Assembly (NCBI RefSeq): GCF_030817175.1
Contig: NZ_JAUSYY010000001.1
Span: 2,852,001 to 2,916,000, forward strand
DNA: 64,000 nt
Direction of reading: 5' to 3'
From: Agromyces ramosus
GTDB taxonomy: Bacteria > Actinomycetota > Actinomycetes > Actinomycetales > Microbacteriaceae
Numbering within the stretch: position 1 is the first letter of the stretch; each line of letters starts with the position of its first letter. Position numbers and translations under genes: made by a program. This document shows, in pieces, positions 48,981 to 57,391 of the stretch. The notes below the pieces were generated by a model. That model was not told where the DNA came from. It saw only the letters and a list, made by a program, of their open reading frames with translations, and did not search any database.

Positions 48981-48998
48981 ATCGATTGTCGATACTCT
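48981..48998. promoter_or_regulatory. GntR-type box 3 in the divergent transporter/epimerase promoter
   Basis: ATCGATTGTCGAT (48981-48993) matches ATCGA-N3-TCGWT. On the plus strand it runs into TACTCT (48993-48998), a -10 giving a start near 49005 for the epimerase operon. On the minus strand it precedes the binding-protein gene. Confidence 0.6.
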
Positions 48999-49121
48999 AC
49001 GTACGTGCCAGGTCCGCCGCAACTTCGTGGCGGGATCGTGCATGCCGATGCGCGAAACGGACATGGGCCCGGTCGCGGACTCCCCTTAGCGTCGGAGCGA
49101 TCGCACGCGAGGAGGTGCCCG

Positions 49122-50060
49122 ATGGGGGCATTGCACGAGCTCCGTACCGGAACCGCACGGGCGACGGTCTCCGAGTACGCGGCGGGACTTCGCGGCCTCG
49201 AGGTCGCCGGGATCGTGCTCGTGCACGGGGGTGTCGAGCCGTCGCCGCCGCTGAGCGCCGGCGTGGTCCTGGTTCCATGGCCGAACCGGGTCGACGGCGG
49301 ACTGTGGGAGCTGGACGGCCGCCTCCAGCAGCTGGAGTGCAACGAACCCGAATTCGGCAACGCCAACCACGGACTCCTCTCCCAGACGCGATACGCCGTC
49401 GCGTGGGCCGACGCCGACGCGCTGCGTCTCGAGGCGCCGGTCGAGGGACGGGCCGGGTATCCGTTCCGCCTGGCGACCGCGGTCGAGTACCATGCCGTGC
49501 CCGACGGCGTGCGAGTGCGACATGAGATCACCAACCTCGGCGACCGGGCTGCGCCGATCGCAGTCGGCGCCCACCCCTACCTCGGCATCGGAGACACGAA
49601 GAGCCGCGATCTCGAGATCCGCGTCCGCGCGGGTGCCGTTCTCGATCTCGACGAACGACACATCCCACGGGGCATCAGCTCGGTCGCGGCCGGATCCGAC
49701 CTCCGCGACTGGACGCCGCTCGATGACGTGATGCGGCACGGATGCCTCGCGGCGCTCGACGTCTCCGACGGGCTGTTGCGCCATGGGCTCCGCGAACGAG
49801 GCGGTGCGGAGGTCGAGCTCTGGGCCGATCCCGAGTTCGGCTACGCGCAGCTGTACATCACCGATGCCCTGCCCGGACTGGGTGCGGGCGAGGTCGCGGT
49901 CGCGATCGAGCCGATGACGGCGCCGCCGAATGCTCTGCGGAGCGGGTTCGGCCTGACGTGGCTCGAGCCGGGCGAGCGGTGGTCGGCGGAGTGGGGCATC
50001 CGTCTGGTCGCGGGGGATTCGAATCGATCGAGCTGCCGAGAGGCGAGGGAGCACTTGTGA
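49122..50060 (+). CDS. Aldose 1-epimerase family protein
   Basis: 312 aa from ATG 49122, fixed by GGAGGT 5 nt upstream; an in-frame GTG at 49005 exists but adds a sequence unlike the family. Mutarotase fold: VVLVPWPNRVDGGLWELDG (substrate Arg), NANHGLLSQTRYAV (catalytic His), the second His in VGAHPYLGIGD, and VAIEPMTAPPNAL with the catalytic Glu. It interconverts alpha and beta anomers so that the C1-oxidising dehydrogenase receives the right form. Its stop overlaps the GTG of the second 650-aa protein (GTGA). It shares its promoter region with the divergent transporter operon. Confidence 0.9.
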   Translation: MGALHELRTGTARATVSEYAAGLRGLEVAGIVLVHGGVEPSPPLSAGVVLVPWPNRVDGGLWELDGRLQQLECNEPEFGNANHGLLSQTRYAVAWADADALRLEAPVEGRAGYPFRLATAVEYHAVPDGVRVRHEITNLGDRAAPIAVGAHPYLGIGDTKSRDLEIRVRAGAVLDLDERHIPRGISSVAAGSDLRDWTPLDDVMRHGCLAALDVSDGLLRHGLRERGGAEVELWADPEFGYAQLYITDALPGLGAGEVAVAIEPMTAPPNALRSGFGLTWLEPGERWSAEWGIRLVAGDSNRSSCREAREHL

Positions 50061-52018
50061 ATCAGCCAGCGGACGACATCAACCGGAGTACGGTCGTTCG
50101 CGCGACCGTTCCGCTGCACACGCCACCCAACTGGGCGGTGCTGCAGCGGCGGCTCTTCGACCTGCTCGACGACGGCTGGCGCGCCTTCTCCGAGCTCTAT
50201 TGCGAACCCGACGGGCAGCTCATCTTCGACCAGGCCATCAACAGCCGCGACGGCGCCGACGATTTCTACGAGGCCTTCTTCAACTGGCCGGCGCTGTACC
50301 TGCTCGGGGGCGCCGACGACTTGCTCGACGCGGTCAAGCATCACTGGCGCGGGGTCACGACTCAGCTCACCGAGATGGGGATGGTCGCCGACGAGTACGA
50401 GGTCGGATACGACTGGTTCCACCAGGGCGAGTCGAACCTGTTCTTCTACGGCATCTGCGCGGCCGATCCCGAGGACGAGGAGTTCCGCGCCCGGGCGAAG
50501 AGGTTCGCAGACCTGTACCTGCCCGGCGGCCCGAACTACGACCCCGAGCTCAACACCATCGGGGCTCCCCACAACGGCTCGCGTGGACTGCGGCCGGGCG
50601 TCGGCGAGGAATGGGCGAACTACTCGACCCGGTTCACGAACATGCAACAGTACGGTCGTCCTCTGCATCATCTCCCCGGCATCGCAGAGTGGGACGATCT
50701 CGCCGATGATGGCAACGCCCAGGCCATGGGGTCCGCGATGCAGAGCCGCATGGGCCTCGGCGACGTCCCGATGAACCTGGCGTCCACCTCGCTCGTGACG
50801 AACGCGTGGCTCTACGACGGCGAACCGAAGTACGCCGAATGGGTGCAGCACTACTTACAGGGCTGGGCCGACCGGGCCCACGCGAACGGCGGCATCGTTC
50901 CCGACAACGTCGCGCCCGACGGCGTCGTCGGAGGCCTGCACGACGGACGCTGGTACGGCGGGCACTACGGGTGGACGTGGCCGCACGGCCTTGCCAGCGT
51001 CGGCATGGGCACCCTCGTCGCCGGCTTGAACGCCTACCTGATCACCGGTGATTCGCGCCACCTCGACTTGGCTCGCGACCAACTCGACGCCGTCATGAAC
51101 GAAGCGGTGGAAGAAGACCCCACTTCGACGCCGTGGAGCCTGCGCGGTTCGTGGATGTCACGCATGGGCGCCCGCTCGATCAAGCTGACCGGCGCCGCCG
51201 AGAAGCCCGGCACGCTCGTTCCGTACCGGTACGGCGAGAACGGCTGGTTCGACTACGGGCCGATGATGATGGCCCTCCCGACGTGGTTGTGGTGGTCCAC
51301 CATGTCTGCCGACGACCAGGACCGGCTGAAGACCGTCATCGCCGGCAACCCCGGATCGCGCAGCGAGATCACCGAGTTCCGCGACAAGGAGGAAGCCGGC
51401 CACGAGTTGCCGTGGCTCTCCTACTTGTGGGGGGTGAATCCCGACTACCCCGAGCTGGCGCTGACGATGGCCATCGGCCAGGCCAACCGCAGGCTCGCGC
51501 TCATGGACACGGTCACGCACGACCCGAAGAACGATCACATCCACTTCTGGCAGCAGGTGCAGCCCGTGGTCACCGAGGTGCTGACGCAGTTGACGACCGG
51601 CGCACCACAGGTGCTCTACAACGGGGGCCTGCAGGGTGCGCGCGTGCGCTACTTCGACGGGCTGAGAAGACGCCCTGGCCTTCCGAAGGACATCGCGGCT
51701 CTGGTCGATGAGGTGACGGCCGATCGTGTCAGCCTCGAGCTCGTCAACCTGGGCGGCCGACAGCCTGCGCAGGTGATCGTGCAGGCCGGGGCCTTCGGCG
51801 AGCACCGGATCGACGAGGCCGAGGTCGAGATCGTCGACGGCAGCGACTACCCCGGCGGGCTGATCGAGTTCGCCGCCGCGGCGGTGCGCACAACGACCTC
51901 GCGCGTCGTCGTCGGCGACAACCGGCTCACGGTCGACCTTCCTCCGCGGAGCCGGATCCGGCTCACCCTGCAGCTCACGCTGCGCGCCCTGCCGGCGCGG
52001 CATCAGTCGATCTCGTGA
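50057..52018 (+). CDS. Uncharacterised 650-aa protein of the sugar operon, paralog 2
   Basis: 653 aa, GTG start with GAGGGA upstream, coupled to the epimerase. It is clearly homologous over its whole length to 43910-45868 (shared: DDFYEAFFNWP, GYDWFHQGES, APHNG, LASTSLVTNAWLY, GGHYGWTWPHG, TWLWW, FRDKEEAGHE, QVLYNGGLQGARVRYF). By eye roughly 40-45% of residues agree. No signal peptide, no transmembrane segment and no known catalytic motif is recognisable; the invariant Asp, Glu, His and Trp clusters suggest a sugar-active site. Two divergent operons that both carry a copy point to related substrates, or two steps, of one glycan pathway. Confidence 0.8.
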   Translation: MNQPADDINRSTVVRATVPLHTPPNWAVLQRRLFDLLDDGWRAFSELYCEPDGQLIFDQAINSRDGADDFYEAFFNWPALYLLGGADDLLDAVKHHWRGVTTQLTEMGMVADEYEVGYDWFHQGESNLFFYGICAADPEDEEFRARAKRFADLYLPGGPNYDPELNTIGAPHNGSRGLRPGVGEEWANYSTRFTNMQQYGRPLHHLPGIAEWDDLADDGNAQAMGSAMQSRMGLGDVPMNLASTSLVTNAWLYDGEPKYAEWVQHYLQGWADRAHANGGIVPDNVAPDGVVGGLHDGRWYGGHYGWTWPHGLASVGMGTLVAGLNAYLITGDSRHLDLARDQLDAVMNEAVEEDPTSTPWSLRGSWMSRMGARSIKLTGAAEKPGTLVPYRYGENGWFDYGPMMMALPTWLWWSTMSADDQDRLKTVIAGNPGSRSEITEFRDKEEAGHELPWLSYLWGVNPDYPELALTMAIGQANRRLALMDTVTHDPKNDHIHFWQQVQPVVTEVLTQLTTGAPQVLYNGGLQGARVRYFDGLRRRPGLPKDIAALVDEVTADRVSLELVNLGGRQPAQVIVQAGAFGEHRIDEAEVEIVDGSDYPGGLIEFAAAAVRTTTSRVVVGDNRLTVDLPPRSRIRLTLQLTLRALPARHQSIS

Positions 52019-52045
52019 GCTGATGCACCGACCGCCTGCGCGACG

Positions 52046-52909
52046 CTAGCCCTTCGACCGAGCGCGATACTCGCTCGGGCTGGCGTCGTGCAGTCTGCGG
52101 AAGTGCCGGGAGAAGTAGAACTGGTCGTGATACCCGACGTCGCGGGCGATCTCGCCCACGGGAGCGGTGGTCGTGTCGAGCAGGTGGCGAGCGCGGGCCA
52201 TCCGCAATGAGGTCTGGAAGGCGAGGACGCCGCCGCCGGTGGCCTTGCGGAATCTCGCACTGAGGTGCGAGGACGACACTCCGACGAGTGCGGCGAGCTC
52301 CGAGACGCGGATGTCTCCGTCGAATCGCTCGGAGAGATACTGCATCGCGCGCTCCACCGGGTCGCCCGGTGCCGGCAGCGCCCGGTCGACGACGAGCTGG
52401 GTGAGGAGCTTCCATGCCGTGCCGGCCGCGCCGACGAGGTCGGCCGCGGAGTGGCTCCGCTCGAGCGATGAGACGATCTCGTCGAGCAGGGCCGCCGAGC
52501 GGTCGATGTGGCGGATCGGCACGATCGGCCGCGCCGGGGTCACCGACATCTCGGCCACGAGCTCGGGCAGGTCGCTTCCGCGCAGATGGCACCAGCAGAT
52601 CGTCCATGGCGAGTCGGCGGATGCCCCGTACGCATGCGGTGTGCCGTTCGGGATGACGAGTGCCGTGTTCGATCCGATGCGATGCCGGGTGTCGCCGATG
52701 GCGGCCCAGCCGGTTCCGGCGACGCAGATGATGAGGATCGTCTCCGCAGCACCCTCGGGTCGCTGCATCAGATGATCGGCCGCGTTCGGGTAGTAGCCGG
52801 CGTCAGTCACGACCAACCGACGGGTGATCGGGCGCACCAGTGCCTCCGTGACGACGGGCCGCGGAATGACCGCGAGTCGCTGCTTGCGGAATCCCGCTTC
52901 GATGGGCAC
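52046..52909 (-). CDS. AraC family transcriptional regulator
   Basis: 287 aa. The N-terminal cupin ligand domain has ILIICVAGTGWAAIGDTRHR and ALVIPNGTPHAYGAS, the sugar-binding AraC-type barrel. The C-terminal double helix-turn-helix is in SELAALVGVSSSHLSARFRK and GEIARDVGYHDQFYFSRHFR followed by HDASPSEYR. The ligand is probably a sugar. It converges on the 650-aa paralog (27 nt apart) and is divergent from the DUF5107 gene, which it could control from the 105-bp intergenic space; no clear AraC site was identified there. Confidence 0.92.
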   Translation of the reverse strand: MPIEAGFRKQRLAVIPRPVVTEALVRPITRRLVVTDAGYYPNAADHLMQRPEGAAETILIICVAGTGWAAIGDTRHRIGSNTALVIPNGTPHAYGASADSPWTICWCHLRGSDLPELVAEMSVTPARPIVPIRHIDRSAALLDEIVSSLERSHSAADLVGAAGTAWKLLTQLVVDRALPAPGDPVERAMQYLSERFDGDIRVSELAALVGVSSSHLSARFRKATGGGVLAFQTSLRMARARHLLDTTTAPVGEIARDVGYHDQFYFSRHFRRLHDASPSEYRARSKG

Positions 52910-53014
52910 GGGTCAAGTGTGTCACGCGTGCGTGCCCAGCATCGTCGGATCGTCCATCCCGGCTCCGGGTTCGATCATTCCGGAGCATCCGCTCACCGGG
53001 TTGAATCGGAGCAA

Positions 53015-56000
53015 ATGGACGTACACGAAGCAACCCTCGACCTCCCCGGTGCGCCCGCAGAGCTGCAGGCCCGCCTCGACGGCGATGGTGCGGTCGCCTG
53101 GCAGCAGCCGGTGACGATTCGCACCTATGAGCCGGCGCCGGCCGACCGCTACCCGATGTTCCTGTCGCGGCGGGTCTACCAGGGCTCGAGCGGCCGCGTC
53201 TACCCGATCCCGTTCACCGACCGCATCTCGACGGAACCCGTCGAACGGGAGTGGCAGGCCGTGCACCTCGAGAACCGGTGGCTCCGCCTGATGGTGCTGC
53301 CCGAGCTCGGCGGACGCATCCACGTCGGGTTCGACAAGACCGCCGGGTACGACTTCTTCTACCGCAACAACGTGATCAAGCCGGCGCTCGTCGGGCTCGC
53401 AGGGCCGTGGGTCTCGGGCGGCGTCGAGTTCAACTGGCCGCAGCATCACCGGCCCGCGACGTTCATGCCGGTCGACGTCGAGATCGAGGAGCACGCCGAC
53501 GGGTCCGTCACCGTGTGGTGCTCCGACCACGATCCGTTCACGCGCATGAAGGGGATGCACGGCGTGCGACTGCATCCCGATCGCGCGACGATCGAGCTCG
53601 TCGTGCGACTGCACAATCGCACGAGCGAGACGCAGACCTTCCTCTGGTGGGCCAACGTGGCCGCGCGGGTGCACGACGACTACCAGTCGTTCTTCCCGAC
53701 CGACGTGCGCTTCGTCGCCGATCATGCCCGGCGAGCCATCACCGCGTTCCCCGCGGCCGACCGTTCGTACTACGGCGTCGACTACGCAGCCCGGCCCGAG
53801 GCCGAGCGGCGCATCGACAGGTACCGCAACATCCCGGTGCCGACGTCGTACATGATCGTCGACACCCAAGACGACTTCTTCGGCGGCTACGACCACGCCG
53901 CCGAAGCGGGGTTCGTGCACGTGGCAGACCGGCGGATCGCCCCGGGCAAGAAGCAGTGGACCTGGGGTGACGCGGCGTTCGGGCATGCGTGGGACGACCT
54001 GCTCACCGACGGCGACGGGCCGTACATCGAGCTCATGGCGGGCGTCTACACCGACAACCAGCCCGACTTCTCGTGGCTCATGCCCGGGGAGACGAAGCGG
54101 TTCACACAGCAGTGGTTCCCCATCCAGCGCATCGGGGTGGTCCACCAGGCGAACCGCGACTGCGCCGTGCACCTCGACGTCTCGGGCGGCACGGCGTCGA
54201 TCGGCGTGGCCGTGGCGGCCGAGCTGCGCGGGGCGACCGTCGAGCTGCGATCGGCCGCCGACGGCCGAGTGCTGCACCGATGGGCGGGCGACCTGGCTCC
54301 CGGCGAACCGCACGTCGCCACCGCGGCGACCCAAGACCTCCCCGCCCACGCGGTCGAGCTCGAGGTGCGGTGCGGCGGCGCACCGGTCATCCGGTGGCGG
54401 CCGAGACCGGCGGATGCCGCAACCGCCGAGCCCTGGGTGGCGACCGAGCCGCCCCGACCCGCCGACATCGACAGCGCCGACGAGCTCTACCTCACCGGTG
54501 TGCACCTCGCGCAGTACCGGCATCCGACCCGATCGCCGCTGCCCTACTGGCACGAGGCGCTCGCTCGCGATGCGGGGGATGTGCGCTGCAACCTCGCGCT
54601 CGCCGATCATCACTACCGGAGCGGGGCGTACGACGCCGCGCTCGCGTGCGTGCGCACCGGATTCGAGCGGCTCACCCGGCGCAACACGAATCCCGCCGAC
54701 GGCGAGGCGTCGTACCTGCTCGGGCTGATCCTCCGACGCATGGGCGACTCGGCGGCCGCCTACGACGCCTTCGCCAAAGCAGCCTGGGATCGCAAGTGGG
54801 CCCACGCGGCCCTCGTGGAGCTCGCGCAGCTCGACGCCGCGGCCGGCCGCGACGACGAGGCCCTCGAACGGGCTCGGGACGCCCGCCGCCTCGACGTCGA
54901 CGACACCCGCTCCCGCGCGCTCGAGATCGTGCTGCTCCGCCGGCTCGGCCGGCCCGACGAGGCGGAGCAACTGCTGCAGCAGGCGCTCGCCGAGGATCCG
55001 CTCGACCAGCTCGCCCGAACCCTCGACGGCCGGAAGCCGGGCCGGGATGCCCGAACGCTCGTCGACGTCGCGCTCGAGCTCGCCGCGATGGGCGAGCGGG
55101 CAGCAGCTGCCGGCCTGCTCGAGCGGGCCGCGACCGGAGCGGTTCGGCCGATCGCCCTCTACCACCTCGCCGTCGTGCTCGACGAGATGGGGTTCGCCGC
55201 CGACGCGCGCAGTGCACGTCGGGCCGCGGCGGAGGCCACACCCGATCGCTGCTTCCCGAGCGGCCTCGACGATCACGATGCGCTCGAGGCGGCACTTGCA
55301 GCCGACCCCGCCGACCTGCGCGCGCACGCCCTCCTCGGAATGCTGCTCTACGACCGCGGCCGCGAAGCCGAGGCGCTCGCGCACTGGCGCGCCACCGTCG
55401 ACGGTGGCCTCGACGATGCGGTGACGCTGCGCAACGCCGCGATCGCGACGTTCAACGCGACCGGTGACGGGGACGCCGCCTTCGAGCTCTTCGCACGTGC
55501 GCTCGCGCTGGCGCCCGACGACGCCCGCCTCTGGTACGAGTCCGACCAGCTGCTCGCGCGCACGGGGGCCGGCGTGGGGGCACGGCTCTCACGCCTCGCC
55601 GAGCATCCCGGTGCGGTGCTCGCCCGCGACGACCTCACGATCGAGTGGTGCGACCTGCTCACCGCTGCCGGCCGAGCCGGCGAAGCGAGAGCCGTGCTGC
55701 AGAGCCGGCGCCTCGCGCCATGGGAGGGCGGCGAGGGTCGCTCGCTCGCCGCGTGGGTGCGCGCGAACCTCTCACTCGCTCGCGCCGCACTGCCAGCCGA
55801 TCCGACCGCCGCGCTCGACTTCGCCGACAACGCGCTCGAGGTGCCGCGGAATCTCGGTGAGGGCCGTCACCCGCTCGCGCCGACCGATGAGATCGAGGAG
55901 GTGCGGGCAGAGGCGCTCGAACGACTCGGCCGACGTGACGAGGCACAGGCCGCCCGGGCAGCTGCTCGCGCTCCACGCGACGCTGCTCCTGCCGCGGGCG

Positions 56001-56083
56001 AGTCGACATCGGGACTGCCCGACTACTTCGCGACCTCCCTGCCCGAGCTGCTGCTCTTCGACCCGCCGGCGAGCGGGGCATAG
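53015..56083 (+). CDS. DUF5107 protein with C-terminal TPR repeats
   Basis: 1022 aa. ATG 53015 was chosen because upstream frame sequence overlaps the AraC gene and is not protein-like. Residues about 30-330 are DUF5107, a mutarotase-like beta domain (VLPELGGRIHVGFDKTAGYDFFYRNNV, GGVEFNWPQHHRPATFMPVD, TFLWWANVAARVHDDYQSFFP). From about 490 on, helical TPR-like repeats run to the end (YLLGLILRRMGDSAAAYDAF, LLGMLLYDRGREAEALAHWR). Proteins of this type (about 1000-1100 aa) occur next to sugar-utilisation genes and are thought to be glycoside hydrolases or sugar-binding proteins, without proof here. No signal peptide is present. Confidence 0.84.
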   Translation: MDVHEATLDLPGAPAELQARLDGDGAVAWQQPVTIRTYEPAPADRYPMFLSRRVYQGSSGRVYPIPFTDRISTEPVEREWQAVHLENRWLRLMVLPELGGRIHVGFDKTAGYDFFYRNNVIKPALVGLAGPWVSGGVEFNWPQHHRPATFMPVDVEIEEHADGSVTVWCSDHDPFTRMKGMHGVRLHPDRATIELVVRLHNRTSETQTFLWWANVAARVHDDYQSFFPTDVRFVADHARRAITAFPAADRSYYGVDYAARPEAERRIDRYRNIPVPTSYMIVDTQDDFFGGYDHAAEAGFVHVADRRIAPGKKQWTWGDAAFGHAWDDLLTDGDGPYIELMAGVYTDNQPDFSWLMPGETKRFTQQWFPIQRIGVVHQANRDCAVHLDVSGGTASIGVAVAAELRGATVELRSAADGRVLHRWAGDLAPGEPHVATAATQDLPAHAVELEVRCGGAPVIRWRPRPADAATAEPWVATEPPRPADIDSADELYLTGVHLAQYRHPTRSPLPYWHEALARDAGDVRCNLALADHHYRSGAYDAALACVRTGFERLTRRNTNPADGEASYLLGLILRRMGDSAAAYDAFAKAAWDRKWAHAALVELAQLDAAAGRDDEALERARDARRLDVDDTRSRALEIVLLRRLGRPDEAEQLLQQALAEDPLDQLARTLDGRKPGRDARTLVDVALELAAMGERAAAAGLLERAATGAVRPIALYHLAVVLDEMGFAADARSARRAAAEATPDRCFPSGLDDHDALEAALAADPADLRAHALLGMLLYDRGREAEALAHWRATVDGGLDDAVTLRNAAIATFNATGDGDAAFELFARALALAPDDARLWYESDQLLARTGAGVGARLSRLAEHPGAVLARDDLTIEWCDLLTAAGRAGEARAVLQSRRLAPWEGGEGRSLAAWVRANLSLARAALPADPTAALDFADNALEVPRNLGEGRHPLAPTDEIEEVRAEALERLGRRDEAQAARAAARAPRDAAPAAGESTSGLPDYFATSLPELLLFDPPASGA

Positions 56084-56126
56084 GCACACACCCGGCCGGG
56101 CCGGCCGCATCCGAGCTGGCGCCGCG

Positions 56127-57176
56127 TCAGCTGCGTGGGGGAGTGCTCGGCCGGAGCACGACCTCGGTGCGCACCGCGCCCTCGTTCGCGGCCTCTTCAT
56201 CGCCGAGGGCGAGGCGAAGTGCGCGGCATCCGATCTCCTCGAGCGGAACGCGAACCGTCGTAAGCGCGGGCGTGACGTCGCGCACGGTCGGGATGTCGTC
56301 GAACCCGGCGACCGCGACATCCGTTCCGGGCTCGAGGCCCGCGTCGCGGATCGCGGAGAGCGCGCCGACCGCCATGACGTCGTTGGCGGCGAACACGAGC
56401 TCGACCTCGCCGAGCCCGCGTTCGATCAGCTCGCGCATGCCGTCGTAGCCGCCGTCGCGCGTGAAGGCCGCGCGGATGATGTCGTCGTCGTCGAGGGTGC
56501 CGCCCGTCGCGGCGAGACCGGCGCGGAACCCGGCGACGCGGTCTGCAGCGGTGCGCAGGCCCTCGCCGCCGGTGATCACGGCGAAACGGCGGTAGCCGAT
56601 GCCGACGAGCTCTCGTGCGAGCGACTCGGCGCCCGCGCTGTTCTCGACGATGACGGTGCGGAAGTCGAACTCGTTGCGGCTGATGAGCACCACTCGGCCG
56701 CCAGACCGTTCATATGCCTCGAGCTCTTCGCCGAGTGCGCCGCCGGTCGGGTCGCTCATCGGACGTGATCCGGCGAGGATCATGACGCGTGGCCGCTGGC
56801 CGCGGAGGGTGCGCACAAGCTCGAGCTCGCGCTCGGGGTCGCGCTCGGTCGCGGCCATGGTGACGATGAGTCGCTCGCGGTCGGCCTCGGCGACCACGCC
56901 CGCGGCGATCGAGGAGAAGTAGGGGTCGGCGATGTCGGCCACGAGCAGTGCCACCGTCGTGGTCGTGCCGCGAGCCACGGCCTGGGCGGAGAGATTGGGG
57001 GAGTAGTCGAGGCGCCGCGCGGCTTCGAGCACGCGCTTGCGGTACTCCTCGTTCACCTTGCGCGTGCTGCCGTTGAGCGAGCGCGACGCGGTGGCGAGCG
57101 AGACGCCGGCCTCGCGGGCGACGTCGTGCAGGGTCGCCGGCGTGTTGCGGCTCGTTGCGATGCCGTCGTCGGTCAT
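56127..57176 (-). CDS. LacI family transcriptional regulator
   Basis: 349 aa from ATG 57176 (AGGAGGA 3 nt upstream). The helix-turn-helix is TLHDVAREAGVSLATASRSL followed by the hinge YSPNLSAQAVARGTT, and the periplasmic-binding-like ligand domain has VALLVADIADPYFSSIAAGV, LVFAANDVMAVGALSAI and VAVAGFDDIPTVRDVTPALT. It represses sugar genes until the sugar binds. It is divergent from a Gfo/Idh oxidoreductase; two AGCGCT-centred boxes lie between them, and a third similar box precedes the 34488 operon, suggesting it controls both oxidoreductase loci. Confidence 0.93.
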   Translation of the reverse strand: MTDDGIATSRNTPATLHDVAREAGVSLATASRSLNGSTRKVNEEYRKRVLEAARRLDYSPNLSAQAVARGTTTTVALLVADIADPYFSSIAAGVVAEADRERLIVTMAATERDPERELELVRTLRGQRPRVMILAGSRPMSDPTGGALGEELEAYERSGGRVVLISRNEFDFRTVIVENSAGAESLARELVGIGYRRFAVITGGEGLRTAADRVAGFRAGLAATGGTLDDDDIIRAAFTRDGGYDGMRELIERGLGEVELVFAANDVMAVGALSAIRDAGLEPGTDVAVAGFDDIPTVRDVTPALTTVRVPLEEIGCRALRLALGDEEAANEGAVRTEVVLRPSTPPRS

Positions 57177-57294
57177 GCGTCCTCCTGCGTTCGCCGCTCC
57201 TCATGGGCGCCTCGACTCTACCGCGCCGACCCCATGGCAGCCCGGGAGGTTTGGCCGCCGGGCGGTGCGGATGATAGAACTGAGACAACACTGA

Positions 57295-57306
57295 GATAGC
57301 GCTTTC
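57295..57306. promoter_or_regulatory. LacI-family box 1
   Basis: GATAGCGCTTTC, centred on AGCGCT (57298-57303), in the lacI-type/Gfo intergenic region. Confidence 0.6.
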
Positions 57307-57350
57307 CCGCCTGAGCGCAAGTAGGACGACGGCGTCGCGGATGTCCCACG

Positions 57351-57362
57351 GGAAGCGCTTTC
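57351..57362. promoter_or_regulatory. LacI-family box 2
   Basis: GGAAGCGCTTTC, centred on AGCGCT (57354-57359), 56 bp from box 1 and 30 bp before the start codon of the Gfo/Idh gene. The spacing would permit looping between two dimers. Confidence 0.65.
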
Positions 57363-57391
57363 TCATAACCTCGACCCGAGTGGAGCACGCG

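Noticed and set aside
49005..49121. N-terminal extension of the aldose epimerase from GTG 49005, which follows TACTCT by 6 nt
   Set aside because: The extra 39 residues do not resemble the mutarotase family, and GGAGGT stands 5 nt before ATG 49122. The -10 is better taken as the promoter of a leadered mRNA.
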